Assembly (NCBI GenBank): GCA_021773395.1
Contig: JAJFKB010000014.1
Location: 350,219-414,218 of the forward strand
Length of the DNA stretch: 64,000 nt
From: Gammaproteobacteria bacterium
GTDB taxonomy: Bacteria > Pseudomonadota > Gammaproteobacteria > Pseudomonadales > IMCC2047
Reading direction: 5' to 3'
In this document: piece after piece, positions 31,222 to 39,399 of the stretch
How positions within the stretch are numbered: the first letter of the stretch is position 1
Layout of the letters: each line of letters begins with the position of its first letter
Notes under the pieces: generated by a model
Database searches by the model: none
Seen by the model: the letters and a program-made list of their open reading frames with translations, nothing else
Told to the model about the DNA's origin: nothing
Position numbers and translations under genes: made by a program

Positions 31222-32589
31222 CTAAGCTCCATCAAATTGATAGTTGCTCAGGTCAACTTCTGCCATGGTGGCTCGCTTAAATTTGTCGGGTCGTGGCAAG
31301 GGTACGGTTGCATCGACACCCATGCGACACCATTTATCGTTTTCGACCATCGGGTTTAGGCGGTGTCCAATTGAGTCAGGTATTTTCAATAGATCGGTTT
31401 CGTAGCAGCATCGTGTTGCCACGGCCCAGTCCACATCAGCAACATTGTAGATATCAACATCGGTATCTACGACTGTGACAGTTTTAATGAATGCCAAAGA
31501 TACGAAGGCGGCCATGATTGCGTTACGCTGGCTACCCTCAAATTTCTTATCAATTTGAACAACCAGATGGTAAGGCACACTGCCATCAGAGAAGTGTACT
31601 GCAGTGACTTCCGGAACAAGGCTTCTTATTTTTTCAAAAGCTCCAGAACCGGCAATTATGCCATAGGCATTACCGACCTCTTTTCCGGATAGGATAGAAT
31701 GGAATACAGGGTTTTCGCGGCGGGTAATTGCCGTTGCCTCAAACACCCATCGAGCTTCTCGCTCAGCATAATAACCGGTTACTTCAGCGTAGGGGCCTTC
31801 CTGCTCTCGTATTTCCGGTAGAATTTTTCCCTCGATTATAAACTGCGCGTTTGCGATGCCTTCCACACTGACTGTTTGACTTTCAATAAGCTCTACGGGA
31901 GCTCCGCGCAACTGGCTGGCGATTCCCAGCTCGTCCATCTCAATCGAGGCTGCTGATGCGGGCACTGCACCCGCCATGCAAACCGGGAAGTCGATGCCAT
32001 TATTGACGGTTATTTCCAACGGTTGGCCCTTGGCCTCGGCACGTTTGTAATAATCCATCAGATGCCCCAGTTCCTCGAGGAGCAGCGTCATTCGATTTTC
32101 CCCGGTGAGCATCATACGATGAATAGAGAGGTTTCTTACCCCGGTATCCGGATCCTTTGCTATCACCACGCTGGAGGTTAGATAGCGGCCACCGTCTCCT
32201 TCAGCATGATGAGGAATGGGCAGAGTTGTAAGATCCGGCTTACTTTCGATGACTTCATTGGCTGGCCCCTGCTTAAGAATGATTGGTTCCATGGGTGACT
32301 TGTGCCAGGTCTTAATGCCTTCGGCTAGCACGAAAGGAAGATTGGCGCTATCCGTATTGAAAAACTGTGCCATCATATCCCGGTTCCAGTAAAGACCCAT
32401 CAATACTGGGTATTGATGCCCTTTAACCTTTTCAAACAGAATCGCCTTGCCACCTTCGAATTTCTTTGCGATGCCTGCAAGCTCATTGATCGGATCAACT
32501 TCACTTTTAACCCGAATAAGGTGATTATTCTGTTCCAGATAATTGATATATGACTGAATGTCGAGCAAGTCTCTTTGTGCTAGATCCAT
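31222..32589 (-). CDS. UbiD-family (de)carboxylase
   Basis: A 455-residue prenylated-FMN-dependent family member. It has the UbiD-type start DIQSYINYLEQNNHLIRVKSEVDPINELAGIAKKFEG and, in the body, ITVNNGIDFPVCMAGAVPA-like, QEGPYAEVTGYYA and FHSILSGKE segments. UbiD itself is about 497 residues, so this may be a related aromatic or phenylphosphate-type decarboxylase rather than the ubiquinone enzyme. No ubiX or other partner is adjacent. Confidence 0.82.
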   Translation of the reverse strand: MDLAQRDLLDIQSYINYLEQNNHLIRVKSEVDPINELAGIAKKFEGGKAILFEKVKGHQYPVLMGLYWNRDMMAQFFNTDSANLPFVLAEGIKTWHKSPMEPIILKQGPANEVIESKPDLTTLPIPHHAEGDGGRYLTSSVVIAKDPDTGVRNLSIHRMMLTGENRMTLLLEELGHLMDYYKRAEAKGQPLEITVNNGIDFPVCMAGAVPASAASIEMDELGIASQLRGAPVELIESQTVSVEGIANAQFIIEGKILPEIREQEGPYAEVTGYYAEREARWVFEATAITRRENPVFHSILSGKEVGNAYGIIAGSGAFEKIRSLVPEVTAVHFSDGSVPYHLVVQIDKKFEGSQRNAIMAAFVSLAFIKTVTVVDTDVDIYNVADVDWAVATRCCYETDLLKIPDSIGHRLNPMVENDKWCRMGVDATVPLPRPDKFKRATMAEVDLSNYQFDGA

Positions 32590-32721
32590 GGTACTTTCCT
32601 GTGCTGCCTGAATATCCGGTTTAGCTAAAGTTGGGTTTAGATGACCAGCTTTTTAGTTATGCATGACTGATACATTATTGATGAGTAAACAGTCGATTAA
32701 TTAACACCGAATTGATTGTTA

Positions 32722-32851
32722 GAGGCCTTTGCATGATGTAGTGAGCGAAGGCAAAAAACGGTGAAAAAGCCGAGTTTATCTATTACAAATGAGCATTCTG
32801 AGCCGATTTTTAGCGCCGTATTACCTGGCGCAGTAATTATGCAAAGGCCTC
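32722..32851. repeat. MITE-like element, copy 2 (130 bp)
   Basis: The terminal repeats GAGGCCTTTGCATGAT and (inward from the right) GAGGCCTTTGCATAAT are nearly perfect. A 5-bp direct repeat TGTTA flanks the element at 32717-32721 and 32852-32856. The inner part aligns with copy 1 (12220-12359) around AGTTTAT, ACAAATGA and TTTTTA. The 322-base gap between the UbiD-like and GIY-YIG genes holds nothing else. Confidence 0.82.
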
Positions 32852-32911
32852 TGTTAAGGAATTTATCCAATGGCTCAAAGTATACAAAAATATCGGCAGT
32901 GCCCGCTATGC

Positions 32912-33220
32912 CTAAAGTGTTGCGATTTTCGAATAGCTGCTCAGATCATCAATAACTTCACATAGCTTACGGTTATTGGTTGCCAGCTTTTCTTTAGTTG
33001 CCTTGGGCAGTTTTTTAATGCGTCGTTCCAATTTTAGTGCGCAGCTTTTGTCGCCTATTTTTTCTTGCCATTCCAAAATTAGCGGTCCCTTACCTCGAAG
33101 GTATTTGGCGCCTTTCTGTCCTGCGCTTTGATGTTCCGTTAAACGACGCTCTACATCAGTAGTAATACCTGTGTAAAGACTGCCATCTGCGCAGCGTATC
33201 ATGTAAATAGACCAATCCAT
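32912..33220 (-). CDS. GIY-YIG nuclease-like protein (UPF0213 group)
   Basis: A 102-residue single-domain protein with IYMIRCADGSLYTGITTDVERRLTEHQ, the GIY-YIG core with its Tyr and Arg, then KGAKYLRGKGP and LKLERRIKKLPKATKEKL. This is the small YhbQ/UPF0213 type, whose members have weak or uncharacterised nuclease activity. MITE copy 2 ends about 60 bases beyond its 3' end. Confidence 0.88.
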   Translation of the reverse strand: MDWSIYMIRCADGSLYTGITTDVERRLTEHQSAGQKGAKYLRGKGPLILEWQEKIGDKSCALKLERRIKKLPKATKEKLATNNRKLCEVIDDLSSYSKIATL

Positions 33221-33293
33221 TCAGCGGGTGCTACCTAATGTGGCTTTAAAGGGACAAATATCAGGGGGATAAATGTTGGTGGTTTAGCCGATT

Positions 33294-34208
33294 CTAAAAA
33301 AGACATGCTCTGTTTCGACCATGTTTTTTGGCATTATAAAGGGCCTTGTCAGCTGCGTTGACTAATTCTGCGATATTGCAGGAGCATTCCATTAATTCTG
33401 CAACTCCTCCGCATACGGTGGTTTTTATGGGGGCGTCGGGATTGCCGTTTAATAATTGCTCCTGCGCTATCTTTGTTACAAGCTTTTGCGCCAGCTGAAG
33501 TGCGCCCGAAGCATCTGTGTTAGGCAGAGTAATAAGAAATTCATCGCCACCGATACGACCTACATCATCTGCATCCCGAATACTGTCGCGACATAAATGT
33601 GCGACCGTCCTGAGTACCCGGTCGCCATAGAGGTGGCCCATACGATCATTGGTCTTCTTGAAATGATCTATGTCCAGCATGATCAGCGAGAAGGGGAGTT
33701 TATATCGCATTGATTTTACGAGCTCTTTTTCCGCGATCTCGAATATTTTTCGACGATTCATTATTTCGGTCAAAGAATCGGTTTCAGCCAGCTTCTTCAA
33801 TTGGATTTCCAAACGTTTTCGCTCAGTGATGTCGGTAGCGATAACCCCTGTACCAATTAGCTTGTTGGCCTCGTCAAAGATGGGAAACTTTGAGGATAGA
33901 AAATATCGTGTTTCACCATCTATCTCCACAATCTCCTCAAGCAAAATAACTTTTTTAGTGCGAAGAACTTCGCGATCGGCTTCTCTGAATTTGTCAGCCG
34001 TTTCGGCGGGGAAGTGGTCAGCGTCCAGATAGCCGATAAATTTGTCCTTTGAAATGTTAAAAAGTCTTTCATATTGACCATTCACGAACAGATACCGCCC
34101 CGACGCGTCCTTGGCTGCTACACAGGAGGTTGCATGATTGACTATAGTTTTTAGCAGCTGGTAAGAGGCTGTGATGGACTCGCCCTGTAGCATACCGAAA
34201 TTTCCCAT
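33294..34208 (-). CDS. Diguanylate cyclase with PAS sensor domain
   Basis: A 304-residue cytosolic protein with no membrane segment. A PAS domain covers about residues 17-130 (CVAAKDASGRYLFVNGQYERLF; IGTGVIATDITERKRLE). A GGDEF domain follows, with the intact motif GGDEF at 220-224 and the product-inhibition site RDAD at 211-214, five residues before it. It should make cyclic di-GMP from GTP under control of a PAS-bound signal and feedback inhibition. The 402-base gap upstream holds a fold-back repeat. Confidence 0.93.
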   Translation of the reverse strand: MGNFGMLQGESITASYQLLKTIVNHATSCVAAKDASGRYLFVNGQYERLFNISKDKFIGYLDADHFPAETADKFREADREVLRTKKVILLEEIVEIDGETRYFLSSKFPIFDEANKLIGTGVIATDITERKRLEIQLKKLAETDSLTEIMNRRKIFEIAEKELVKSMRYKLPFSLIMLDIDHFKKTNDRMGHLYGDRVLRTVAHLCRDSIRDADDVGRIGGDEFLITLPNTDASGALQLAQKLVTKIAQEQLLNGNPDAPIKTTVCGGVAELMECSCNIAELVNAADKALYNAKKHGRNRACLF

Positions 34209-34252
34209 TCATCTGTTCATTATTAAGAATAGCCGAAGGCGCTCATAATTCT

Positions 34253-34427
34253 AGGAAACCTCTGATTAATTCCTTGGTCCCTCTGAGCTCCGCAGGGAGA
34301 GGTCTGAAAGCTTCATCTGCTGCGTTAGAAACTTTGCCAAGGCAATGAGCATTAGCGGCAGTTCCTGCCTTGCAGCTAAAGCTTTCAGGTTTCGCAGAGG
34401 CATTAAGGAATTATTTAGAGGTCCTCT
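34253..34427. repeat. Fold-back (MITE-like) element of 175 bp
   Basis: The ends ACCTCTGATTAATTCCTT and, read inward from the right, ACCTCTAAATAATTCCTT form long imperfect inverted repeats. An inner pair (CTGAAAGCTTCATCTGC against CTGAAAGCTTTAGCTGC) extends the pairing, so most of the element can fold on itself. It differs in sequence from the 12220 and 32722 elements. No clear target duplication was found. The rest of the 34209-34610 gap holds no gene. Confidence 0.65.
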
Positions 34428-34610
34428 GGCTATTAACCACTTAATTACCGGTATTCTTTCTTGATAGTCTTTTGCGATACTCTAACCCAGAGGCGGTGCT
34501 CGCTAGGCTGGGTTACAACAAAAGCGAAATGGATTTTGGTTGCCATTATTTATATTTGTGCTTAACTTGTTCAGTCGTTTTAAATTCAAATGAAGGTTTA
34601 AGCTACAGAC

Positions 34611-35015
34611 ATGGAACTCGAAAAAGAAAAAGCAGGACACAATACCAAGACGGTACTCGAATTTATCGAGGCATGCTGTCAAAAGGATGTTGAAAAAATC
34701 ATTTCGTTTTTTGATGAGTCCACTATTTATCACAACCTCCCGCTGGAACCTGTGGTGGGCGCCGCTGCGATTTGTGAAGTTGTGCAGCCTTTTTATGATT
34801 TAACCAGTGAAATGCAATGGGTCGTCAAACAGGTCGCCGAAACCAGCAGCGGTGTTGTGCTGACGGAAAGGCTGGATCGGTTTTTAATAAATGAATGCTG
34901 GGTTGAGCTTCCAGTAATGGGGTGCTTCGAGGTGGACGGAGATAAAATTATCGCCTGGCGGGACTATTTTGACCTGACACAACTTCGTGACAGGTTGCCG
35001 CCGATTAGCGAATAG
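34611..35015 (+). CDS. Limonene-1,2-epoxide hydrolase-like (SnoaL/NTF2 fold) protein
   Basis: A 134-residue protein matching the limonene epoxide hydrolase family: VLEFIEACCQKDVEKIISFF, IYHNLPLEPVVG, TERLDRFLI and VMGCFEVDGDKIIAWRDYFDL. The Arg and Asp of ERLDRF and the Asp of WRDYFD correspond to the catalytic Asp-Arg-Asp set of this fold. It probably hydrates an epoxide; the substrate is unknown. It is convergent with msrB, with a 4-base gap. Confidence 0.82.
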   Translation: MELEKEKAGHNTKTVLEFIEACCQKDVEKIISFFDESTIYHNLPLEPVVGAAAICEVVQPFYDLTSEMQWVVKQVAETSSGVVLTERLDRFLINECWVELPVMGCFEVDGDKIIAWRDYFDLTQLRDRLPPISE

Positions 35016-35019
35016 TCGG

Positions 35020-35505
35020 TCAGGATCGGCTGACAAATTTAAGAGCGAGCCCGTTATTACACCAGCGTTGACCTGTTGGATCCGGACCATCGTCAAATAC
35101 GTGCCCTTGATGGCCTCCGCATCGGGCGCAGTGGTATTCCGTACGTGGATAGATGAGTTTAAAATCTGTTTTAGTGTTGGTATGGCCAGGAATGGATTCA
35201 TAGAAACTTGGCCAACCTGTACCACTATCATACTTGGCTGTTGAGTTGAATAAAGCCATATCGCAACCGGCACAATGGTAAGTGCCCATTCTTTTCTCGT
35301 GGTTTAAAGCGCTGCTGTAGGGGTACTCGGTGCCGGCCTTACGCAGGATGTGGAACTGATCAGCAGTCAGTCTCTTGCGCCACTCACCCTCAGGGAGAGA
35401 TATTTTTTTGATATCACCGTGATGGGCATACAGGCGCAGTTGGGTCCCAAGGCTCAGGCTGGTTATGGCAATGGTGCTTAATTGAACAAAAGTTCGGCGA
35501 TTCAC
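35020..35505 (-). CDS. msrB: Exported peptide-methionine (R)-S-oxide reductase MsrB
   Basis: A 161-residue protein. The N-terminus (VNRRTFVQLSTIAITSLSLG) looks like a twin-arginine signal, so the enzyme should act in the periplasm. The zinc cysteines (CAGC, CARC) and the catalytic Cys in RWCNNGLALKF are present, along with SGTGWPSFY and GHQGHVFDDGP. The GTG at 35505 has a GAGGG site and places the Arg pair at the very start; an upstream ATG at 35535 is possible. It lies behind msrA-cmoA-cmoB on the same strand. Confidence 0.9.
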   Translation of the reverse strand: MNRRTFVQLSTIAITSLSLGTQLRLYAHHGDIKKISLPEGEWRKRLTADQFHILRKAGTEYPYSSALNHEKRMGTYHCAGCDMALFNSTAKYDSGTGWPSFYESIPGHTNTKTDFKLIYPRTEYHCARCGGHQGHVFDDGPDPTGQRWCNNGLALKFVSRS

Positions 35506-35572
35506 GTTGGGCCCTCGTACAATCCAATATCTCATAAGGTTAAGATATCAGCCCGCCCGGTTAGTTCCTGAG

Positions 35573-36547
35573 TTAAGGCCTTTGTGCGACAAAAGTTGCC
35601 CGGGTTGGGCTCTGATACCCTTCGACCGTCAAAGAAGGATTAGCAGGGTCCAGGTAATCTTTCAGAGAGTGAAACTGCATCCATGCTGTGCGTCGTTGCT
35701 CTTCTTCAGTTGTCCGGTTTAGATCCACCAATTTAACCTGAGTAAAACCAACACGTTCAAGCCAAATCTTCAAAGTTTCGCAGCTTGGAATAAACCAGAC
35801 ATTACGCATCTGGGCGTAGCGATCAGTGGGAACCAGCACTTCATGGGCCCCTCCGTCTATCACTAATGTTTCCAGAACCAGTTCGCCACCGGGAGCCAGG
35901 CATTGTTTTAGCTCCTCAAGATGCTCAAAAGGTGATTTTCGATGATAAAGCACGCCCATTGAAAATACTGTATCGAAGGCTGCCATTGCAGAAGGCAGGT
36001 CTTCGCTTCTTAATGGCAGAAATGACAAAGGTAAATCCCCGGCATATCGTCTGATGATTACAAACTGCATCATAAATTTTTGTGAAGGATCGATACCCAG
36101 AACCCAGCGTGGACTATGATCAAGCATGCGCCAGCAGTGATAACCATTGCCACAGCCGATATCCAGCACCTTGCGCCCCTTGAGTGATTGAATGTGAGGT
36201 GAAATTCTCTGCCACTTCATATTCGAGCGCCATTCAGTATCTAAATCGATACCAAATAATTTAAAGGGTCCTTTGCGCCAGGGGTGAAACAGTTTCAGGC
36301 AATCCATAATCTGCTTATGTATCGACGCGTCAATCTGTTGTTCAGAACCTATCGTCACGTAATCTTCGTTGAGCACAATCTGGTCAGGTATAATCTGGGG
36401 TAAGCGATTAATCGATGCAAGCCAGTGAGATAGCTCGCCGTGGTAGCGTTGATGGAACTGTCTGTCGATTGCAGTGCTGAAGCTTGCCTCGAAGTTGGCA
36501 AGTCCATTTTGATTCAGTTGTTTATAGAAATTTTTAAAATCAATCAT
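35573..36547 (-). CDS. cmoB: tRNA U34 carboxymethyltransferase CmoB
   Basis: A 324-residue enzyme that transfers a carboxymethyl group from carboxy-SAM to 5-hydroxyuridine at tRNA position 34. It contains PFKLFGIDLDTEWRSNMKW, the SAM-binding VLDIGCGNGYHCWRM, FSMGVLYHRKSP and MRNVWFIPS. Its ATG overlaps the cmoA stop (ATGA), so the two are translated together. Confidence 0.96.
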   Translation of the reverse strand: MIDFKNFYKQLNQNGLANFEASFSTAIDRQFHQRYHGELSHWLASINRLPQIIPDQIVLNEDYVTIGSEQQIDASIHKQIMDCLKLFHPWRKGPFKLFGIDLDTEWRSNMKWQRISPHIQSLKGRKVLDIGCGNGYHCWRMLDHSPRWVLGIDPSQKFMMQFVIIRRYAGDLPLSFLPLRSEDLPSAMAAFDTVFSMGVLYHRKSPFEHLEELKQCLAPGGELVLETLVIDGGAHEVLVPTDRYAQMRNVWFIPSCETLKIWLERVGFTQVKLVDLNRTTEEEQRRTAWMQFHSLKDYLDPANPSLTVEGYQSPTRATFVAQRP

Positions 36548-37269
36548 TTAACAGCTATTATTGAAGTAAACCCAAAGCATTTAAACCATATGGATCGTTG
36601 CTTAAATCCAGACTGCTTCAGACGTTCCATGTGTGCTTCTGATGACTCAGGAATGAGTACATTCTCCAGTGCTGACCTCTTTTGGGAAATTTCCAGATCC
36701 GAGTACCCGCGGATCCGTTTGAATCCGTGATAGAGGCTGGTCAGAATGTCTTGCGAAGTGCGCTCCTCTTCCTTCATTTTCTCGGACAATATCAGCACAC
36801 CCTGTGGATTTAATCCCTGATAAATTTTGCGCAGCAATGCCAGCCGTAACTCAGGTTCAATAAACATCAGAGTAAAATTCATCACCACCATTGAGGCATT
36901 ATCAATGGGTGTTTCCAAAATATCTTCACAGCGAACTTCCACGGGAGTAGGGGACTTGTCAGCTTGAATATTTGCTAAACAACGGCGGGTCATAGCGGCG
37001 GCGTTATCTACAGCGATAATTTTGCAGTTGGCGTGCGGCAAGTGATGCCGCATGCTTAACGTCGCAGCGCCCAGAGAACATCCCAGATCATAACATTGAG
37101 TGTCAGGCAGCACCCGTTCGCGTGCTATTACGCCGATCATTTCCAGCATCATACGGTACCCTGGAACAGAGCGGCCAATCATGTCCTCAAACACGTCCGC
37201 GACCTTGTCATCGAATTGGAAAGCTTCAATTTCTGTGCGCGGTGATGCGTATATCCGGTCTTTTTTCAC
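36544..37269 (-). CDS. cmoA: Carboxy-SAM synthase CmoA
   Basis: A 241-residue enzyme making carboxy-S-adenosylmethionine from SAM and prephenate for CmoB. Motifs are FDDKVADVFEDMIGRSVPGY, CYDLGCSLGAATLSMRHH, VVMNFTLMFIEPELRLALL and YSDLEISQKRSALENV. The frame is open upstream to 37410. The E. coli protein (247 residues) supports the GTG at 37269, although its ribosome site is weak. Confidence 0.93.
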   Translation of the reverse strand: MKKDRIYASPRTEIEAFQFDDKVADVFEDMIGRSVPGYRMMLEMIGVIARERVLPDTQCYDLGCSLGAATLSMRHHLPHANCKIIAVDNAAAMTRRCLANIQADKSPTPVEVRCEDILETPIDNASMVVMNFTLMFIEPELRLALLRKIYQGLNPQGVLILSEKMKEEERTSQDILTSLYHGFKRIRGYSDLEISQKRSALENVLIPESSEAHMERLKQSGFKQRSIWFKCFGFTSIIAVK

Positions 37270-37441
37270 GGTTATTTTAAATAGGTTGTTGAGAGTGTTA
37301 GGGGGAAACCGGTTAGGGTTCCAAAATTCAGCCAGCGTTATATCACAGATTACACCGCTCGCGCAGCCTGGAATAGTGATTGGTAGAAAAATGCCGTACT
37401 TAAATGTCACTCAGCTATCGTTGTTCAGCCGAATCCGTCAG

Positions 37442-38059
37442 TTAATTGCTGTTTCCCCACAACTGCTCAAGACGTTGGTCACGACCACAGCGATAGCGAT
37501 AATACTTGTAGCGAACGGGATTTTTGATGTAGTAATCCTGATGGTATTCTTCGGCCGGGTAAAAAGTATCAGCGGCCGTAATTTCAGTGAATACTTCACT
37601 AGAGAAACGTTTGCTTTTTATAAGGTCGTTCCTGGAAGCTTCTGCTAAGACTCTTTGCTGCTCATTGTGATAAAAAATACCGGTTCTATATTGACTGCCG
37701 CTATCACAGAACTGGCGGTCTGCCGTGGTGGGGTCAATATTGCGCCAAAAAACCAGTAATAGCTGCTCGTAGTTGATTTTGCTGCTGTCGAATATCACCT
37801 GCACGGCCTCTGTATGGCCACTACTTCCCGATGAGACTTCTCGGTAGTTTGGATTTTTCTTTTGGCCTCCGATATAACCCGAAGTAGTGCTGATAACGCC
37901 TTCCAGCTTATCAAAAGGTGGTTCCATGCACCAAAAACAGCCGCCTGCGAAAGTCGCTTTGCTTAATGGAATCTCTTGAGCACTCAGCGATAAGCTGATC
38001 GAAGTCAAGACAGCGGTGAGGATAGGTAAAAAATAAAAACCACGTCGAGTTAAATACAT
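37442..38059 (-). CDS. msrA: Exported peptide-methionine (S)-S-oxide reductase MsrA
   Basis: A 205-residue enzyme with a Sec signal peptide (about residues 1-28, ending LSLSAQ), so it should be periplasmic. The catalytic GGCFWC, then GYIGGQ, GHTEAV, FCDSGSQYR, EEYHQDYY and a C-terminal recycling Cys in YRCGRD are present. The start at 38059 has an AAGGAG site. Together with the Tat-type MsrB it would repair both sulfoxide forms of methionine in exported proteins. The pair flanks cmoAB. Confidence 0.93.
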   Translation of the reverse strand: MYLTRRGFYFLPILTAVLTSISLSLSAQEIPLSKATFAGGCFWCMEPPFDKLEGVISTTSGYIGGQKKNPNYREVSSGSSGHTEAVQVIFDSSKINYEQLLLVFWRNIDPTTADRQFCDSGSQYRTGIFYHNEQQRVLAEASRNDLIKSKRFSSEVFTEITAADTFYPAEEYHQDYYIKNPVRYKYYRYRCGRDQRLEQLWGNSN

Positions 38060-38184
38060 TGCTAGCTCCTTTGGCCGCACAATCTTGTATGTTGTGTGGG
38101 ACTGTGCAGCGAACTATTAGTTGCATTCGACAATAAAAGAATCAATGATATTGAATCCTTAAATTGATGGTCAGGGAGAGAGTC

Positions 38185-38895
38185 ATGATTAAGCTCTACA
38201 ATTTTGGGCAGTTTGGTGATTTGCCAGATCCGAGTGCGTTTTGCGTAAAAATAGATGTCTATCTGCGCATGACAGGACTGCCATTTACGGTAGAGTCAGG
38301 AATAGATAATCTGAAACGTGCACCGAAGGGCAAACTACCTTTTATCGAAGATGATGGAGAAAAAATTGCTGACTCGAGTTTCATCATCGAATATCTAAAA
38401 CAGAAATATGGTGATTCTCTGGACGCCGAACTTACCGAAGTCGACAAAGCGATTGTTCATGCGTTCAGTAAAATGATGGATGAAAATCTCTACTGGTGTC
38501 TGGTTTGGTGTCGCTGGGCGAGTGACCAGCTATGGCCACAGTTAAAAGAAAGTTTTTTTGGCGGACTGCCACCGGTAATTCGTGATCTTGCTGCTTTTAA
38601 GGTGCGCAAAGGTGTGATTAGAGATCTACAGGGGCAGGGTGTCGGGCGACATAGTGAAGCAGATATTCGTATCATAATGACCCGCGATCTAAAGGCATTG
38701 TCCGCACAGTTGGGTGACAAAAGTTATTTTATGGGCGACCGGGTTAGCAGCCTCGATGCAGTTGCTTACGGTTTTCTATCCCAATTTGTGTTGGCACCTC
38801 TGCGTTCACCCATGACTGATATAGCGATGGGGTATCCGAATCTGGTTAGTTTCTGTCACCGTATTCAGCGTGCTTATTATTTGAGCGAGCGGTAA
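38185..38895 (+). CDS. Glutathione S-transferase family protein (metaxin/Fax-like)
   Basis: A 236-residue two-domain protein. The thioredoxin-like N-terminus (YLRMTGLPFTVESGI; PKGKLPFIEDDGEKIADSSFIIEYL) is followed by a helical C-terminal domain like that of metaxin and Fax-type GSTs (YFMGDRVSSLDAVAYGFLSQF). The ATG at 38185 follows GGGAGAG. The catalytic role is unknown. The next gene starts directly at its stop. Confidence 0.82.
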   Translation: MIKLYNFGQFGDLPDPSAFCVKIDVYLRMTGLPFTVESGIDNLKRAPKGKLPFIEDDGEKIADSSFIIEYLKQKYGDSLDAELTEVDKAIVHAFSKMMDENLYWCLVWCRWASDQLWPQLKESFFGGLPPVIRDLAAFKVRKGVIRDLQGQGVGRHSEADIRIIMTRDLKALSAQLGDKSYFMGDRVSSLDAVAYGFLSQFVLAPLRSPMTDIAMGYPNLVSFCHRIQRAYYLSER

Positions 38896-39366
38896 ATGAA
38901 AGTATTATCATGCTATTTCAAAGCGGTATTTTGTCTGATACTGCTGTTTGCATCAGGTTGTGCCCATTTGCGGATGGATTTTGAAGAGCCAGAGGTGAAA
39001 CTGACTTCGCTGCGTATGTTGCCGCATGAAGGCTTGGAGCAGCGGTTCGAGATCGGGTTGAAGGTTTCCAATCCGAACCGGGTGGCGTTGAACCTTGTGG
39101 GTATGAGTTATCGGTTAGAACTCCGTGATTACGATATCCTGAGTGGCGTGGCGAGGGATATTCCGGAGATTCCTGCTTATGCGGAAGTCCCGGTAGTGTT
39201 ATATGCGTCCGTTAATTTAATCGGTGGTATGCGCTTGATTCGATCGCTATTAGCGGAGCCAGACGATAGTATTGAGTATCTGTTAAGTATGAAGTTGGAT
39301 ATCGATTCTACCCTGCTGCCCAGTGTGCGCCTTGAAGAAAAAGGTGCAATCGCTTTAACCCGTTAG
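38896..39366 (+). CDS. LEA type 2 (WHy domain) lipoprotein
   Basis: A 156-residue protein with a lipobox LFASGC (Cys about residue 23) and a water-stress/hypersensitive-response (LEA-14-like) beta-sandwich: FEIGLKVSNPNRVALNLVGMSYRLEL. Such proteins are lipid-anchored envelope proteins, often linked to desiccation or stress. It abuts the GST-like gene with no gap. Confidence 0.82.
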   Translation: MKVLSCYFKAVFCLILLFASGCAHLRMDFEEPEVKLTSLRMLPHEGLEQRFEIGLKVSNPNRVALNLVGMSYRLELRDYDILSGVARDIPEIPAYAEVPVVLYASVNLIGGMRLIRSLLAEPDDSIEYLLSMKLDIDSTLLPSVRLEEKGAIALTR

Positions 39367-39399
39367 CTCGTTTAACTAGACACCATTAAAGAAAGAACT

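Noticed and set aside
32761-32955. 64-codon frame across MITE copy 2
   Set aside because: Most of it is the repeat and the rest is antisense to the GIY-YIG gene; no protein similarity.
34472-34693. 73-codon plus-strand frame before the epoxide hydrolase-like gene
   Set aside because: It overlaps the real gene in another frame and has no ribosome site or conserved motif.
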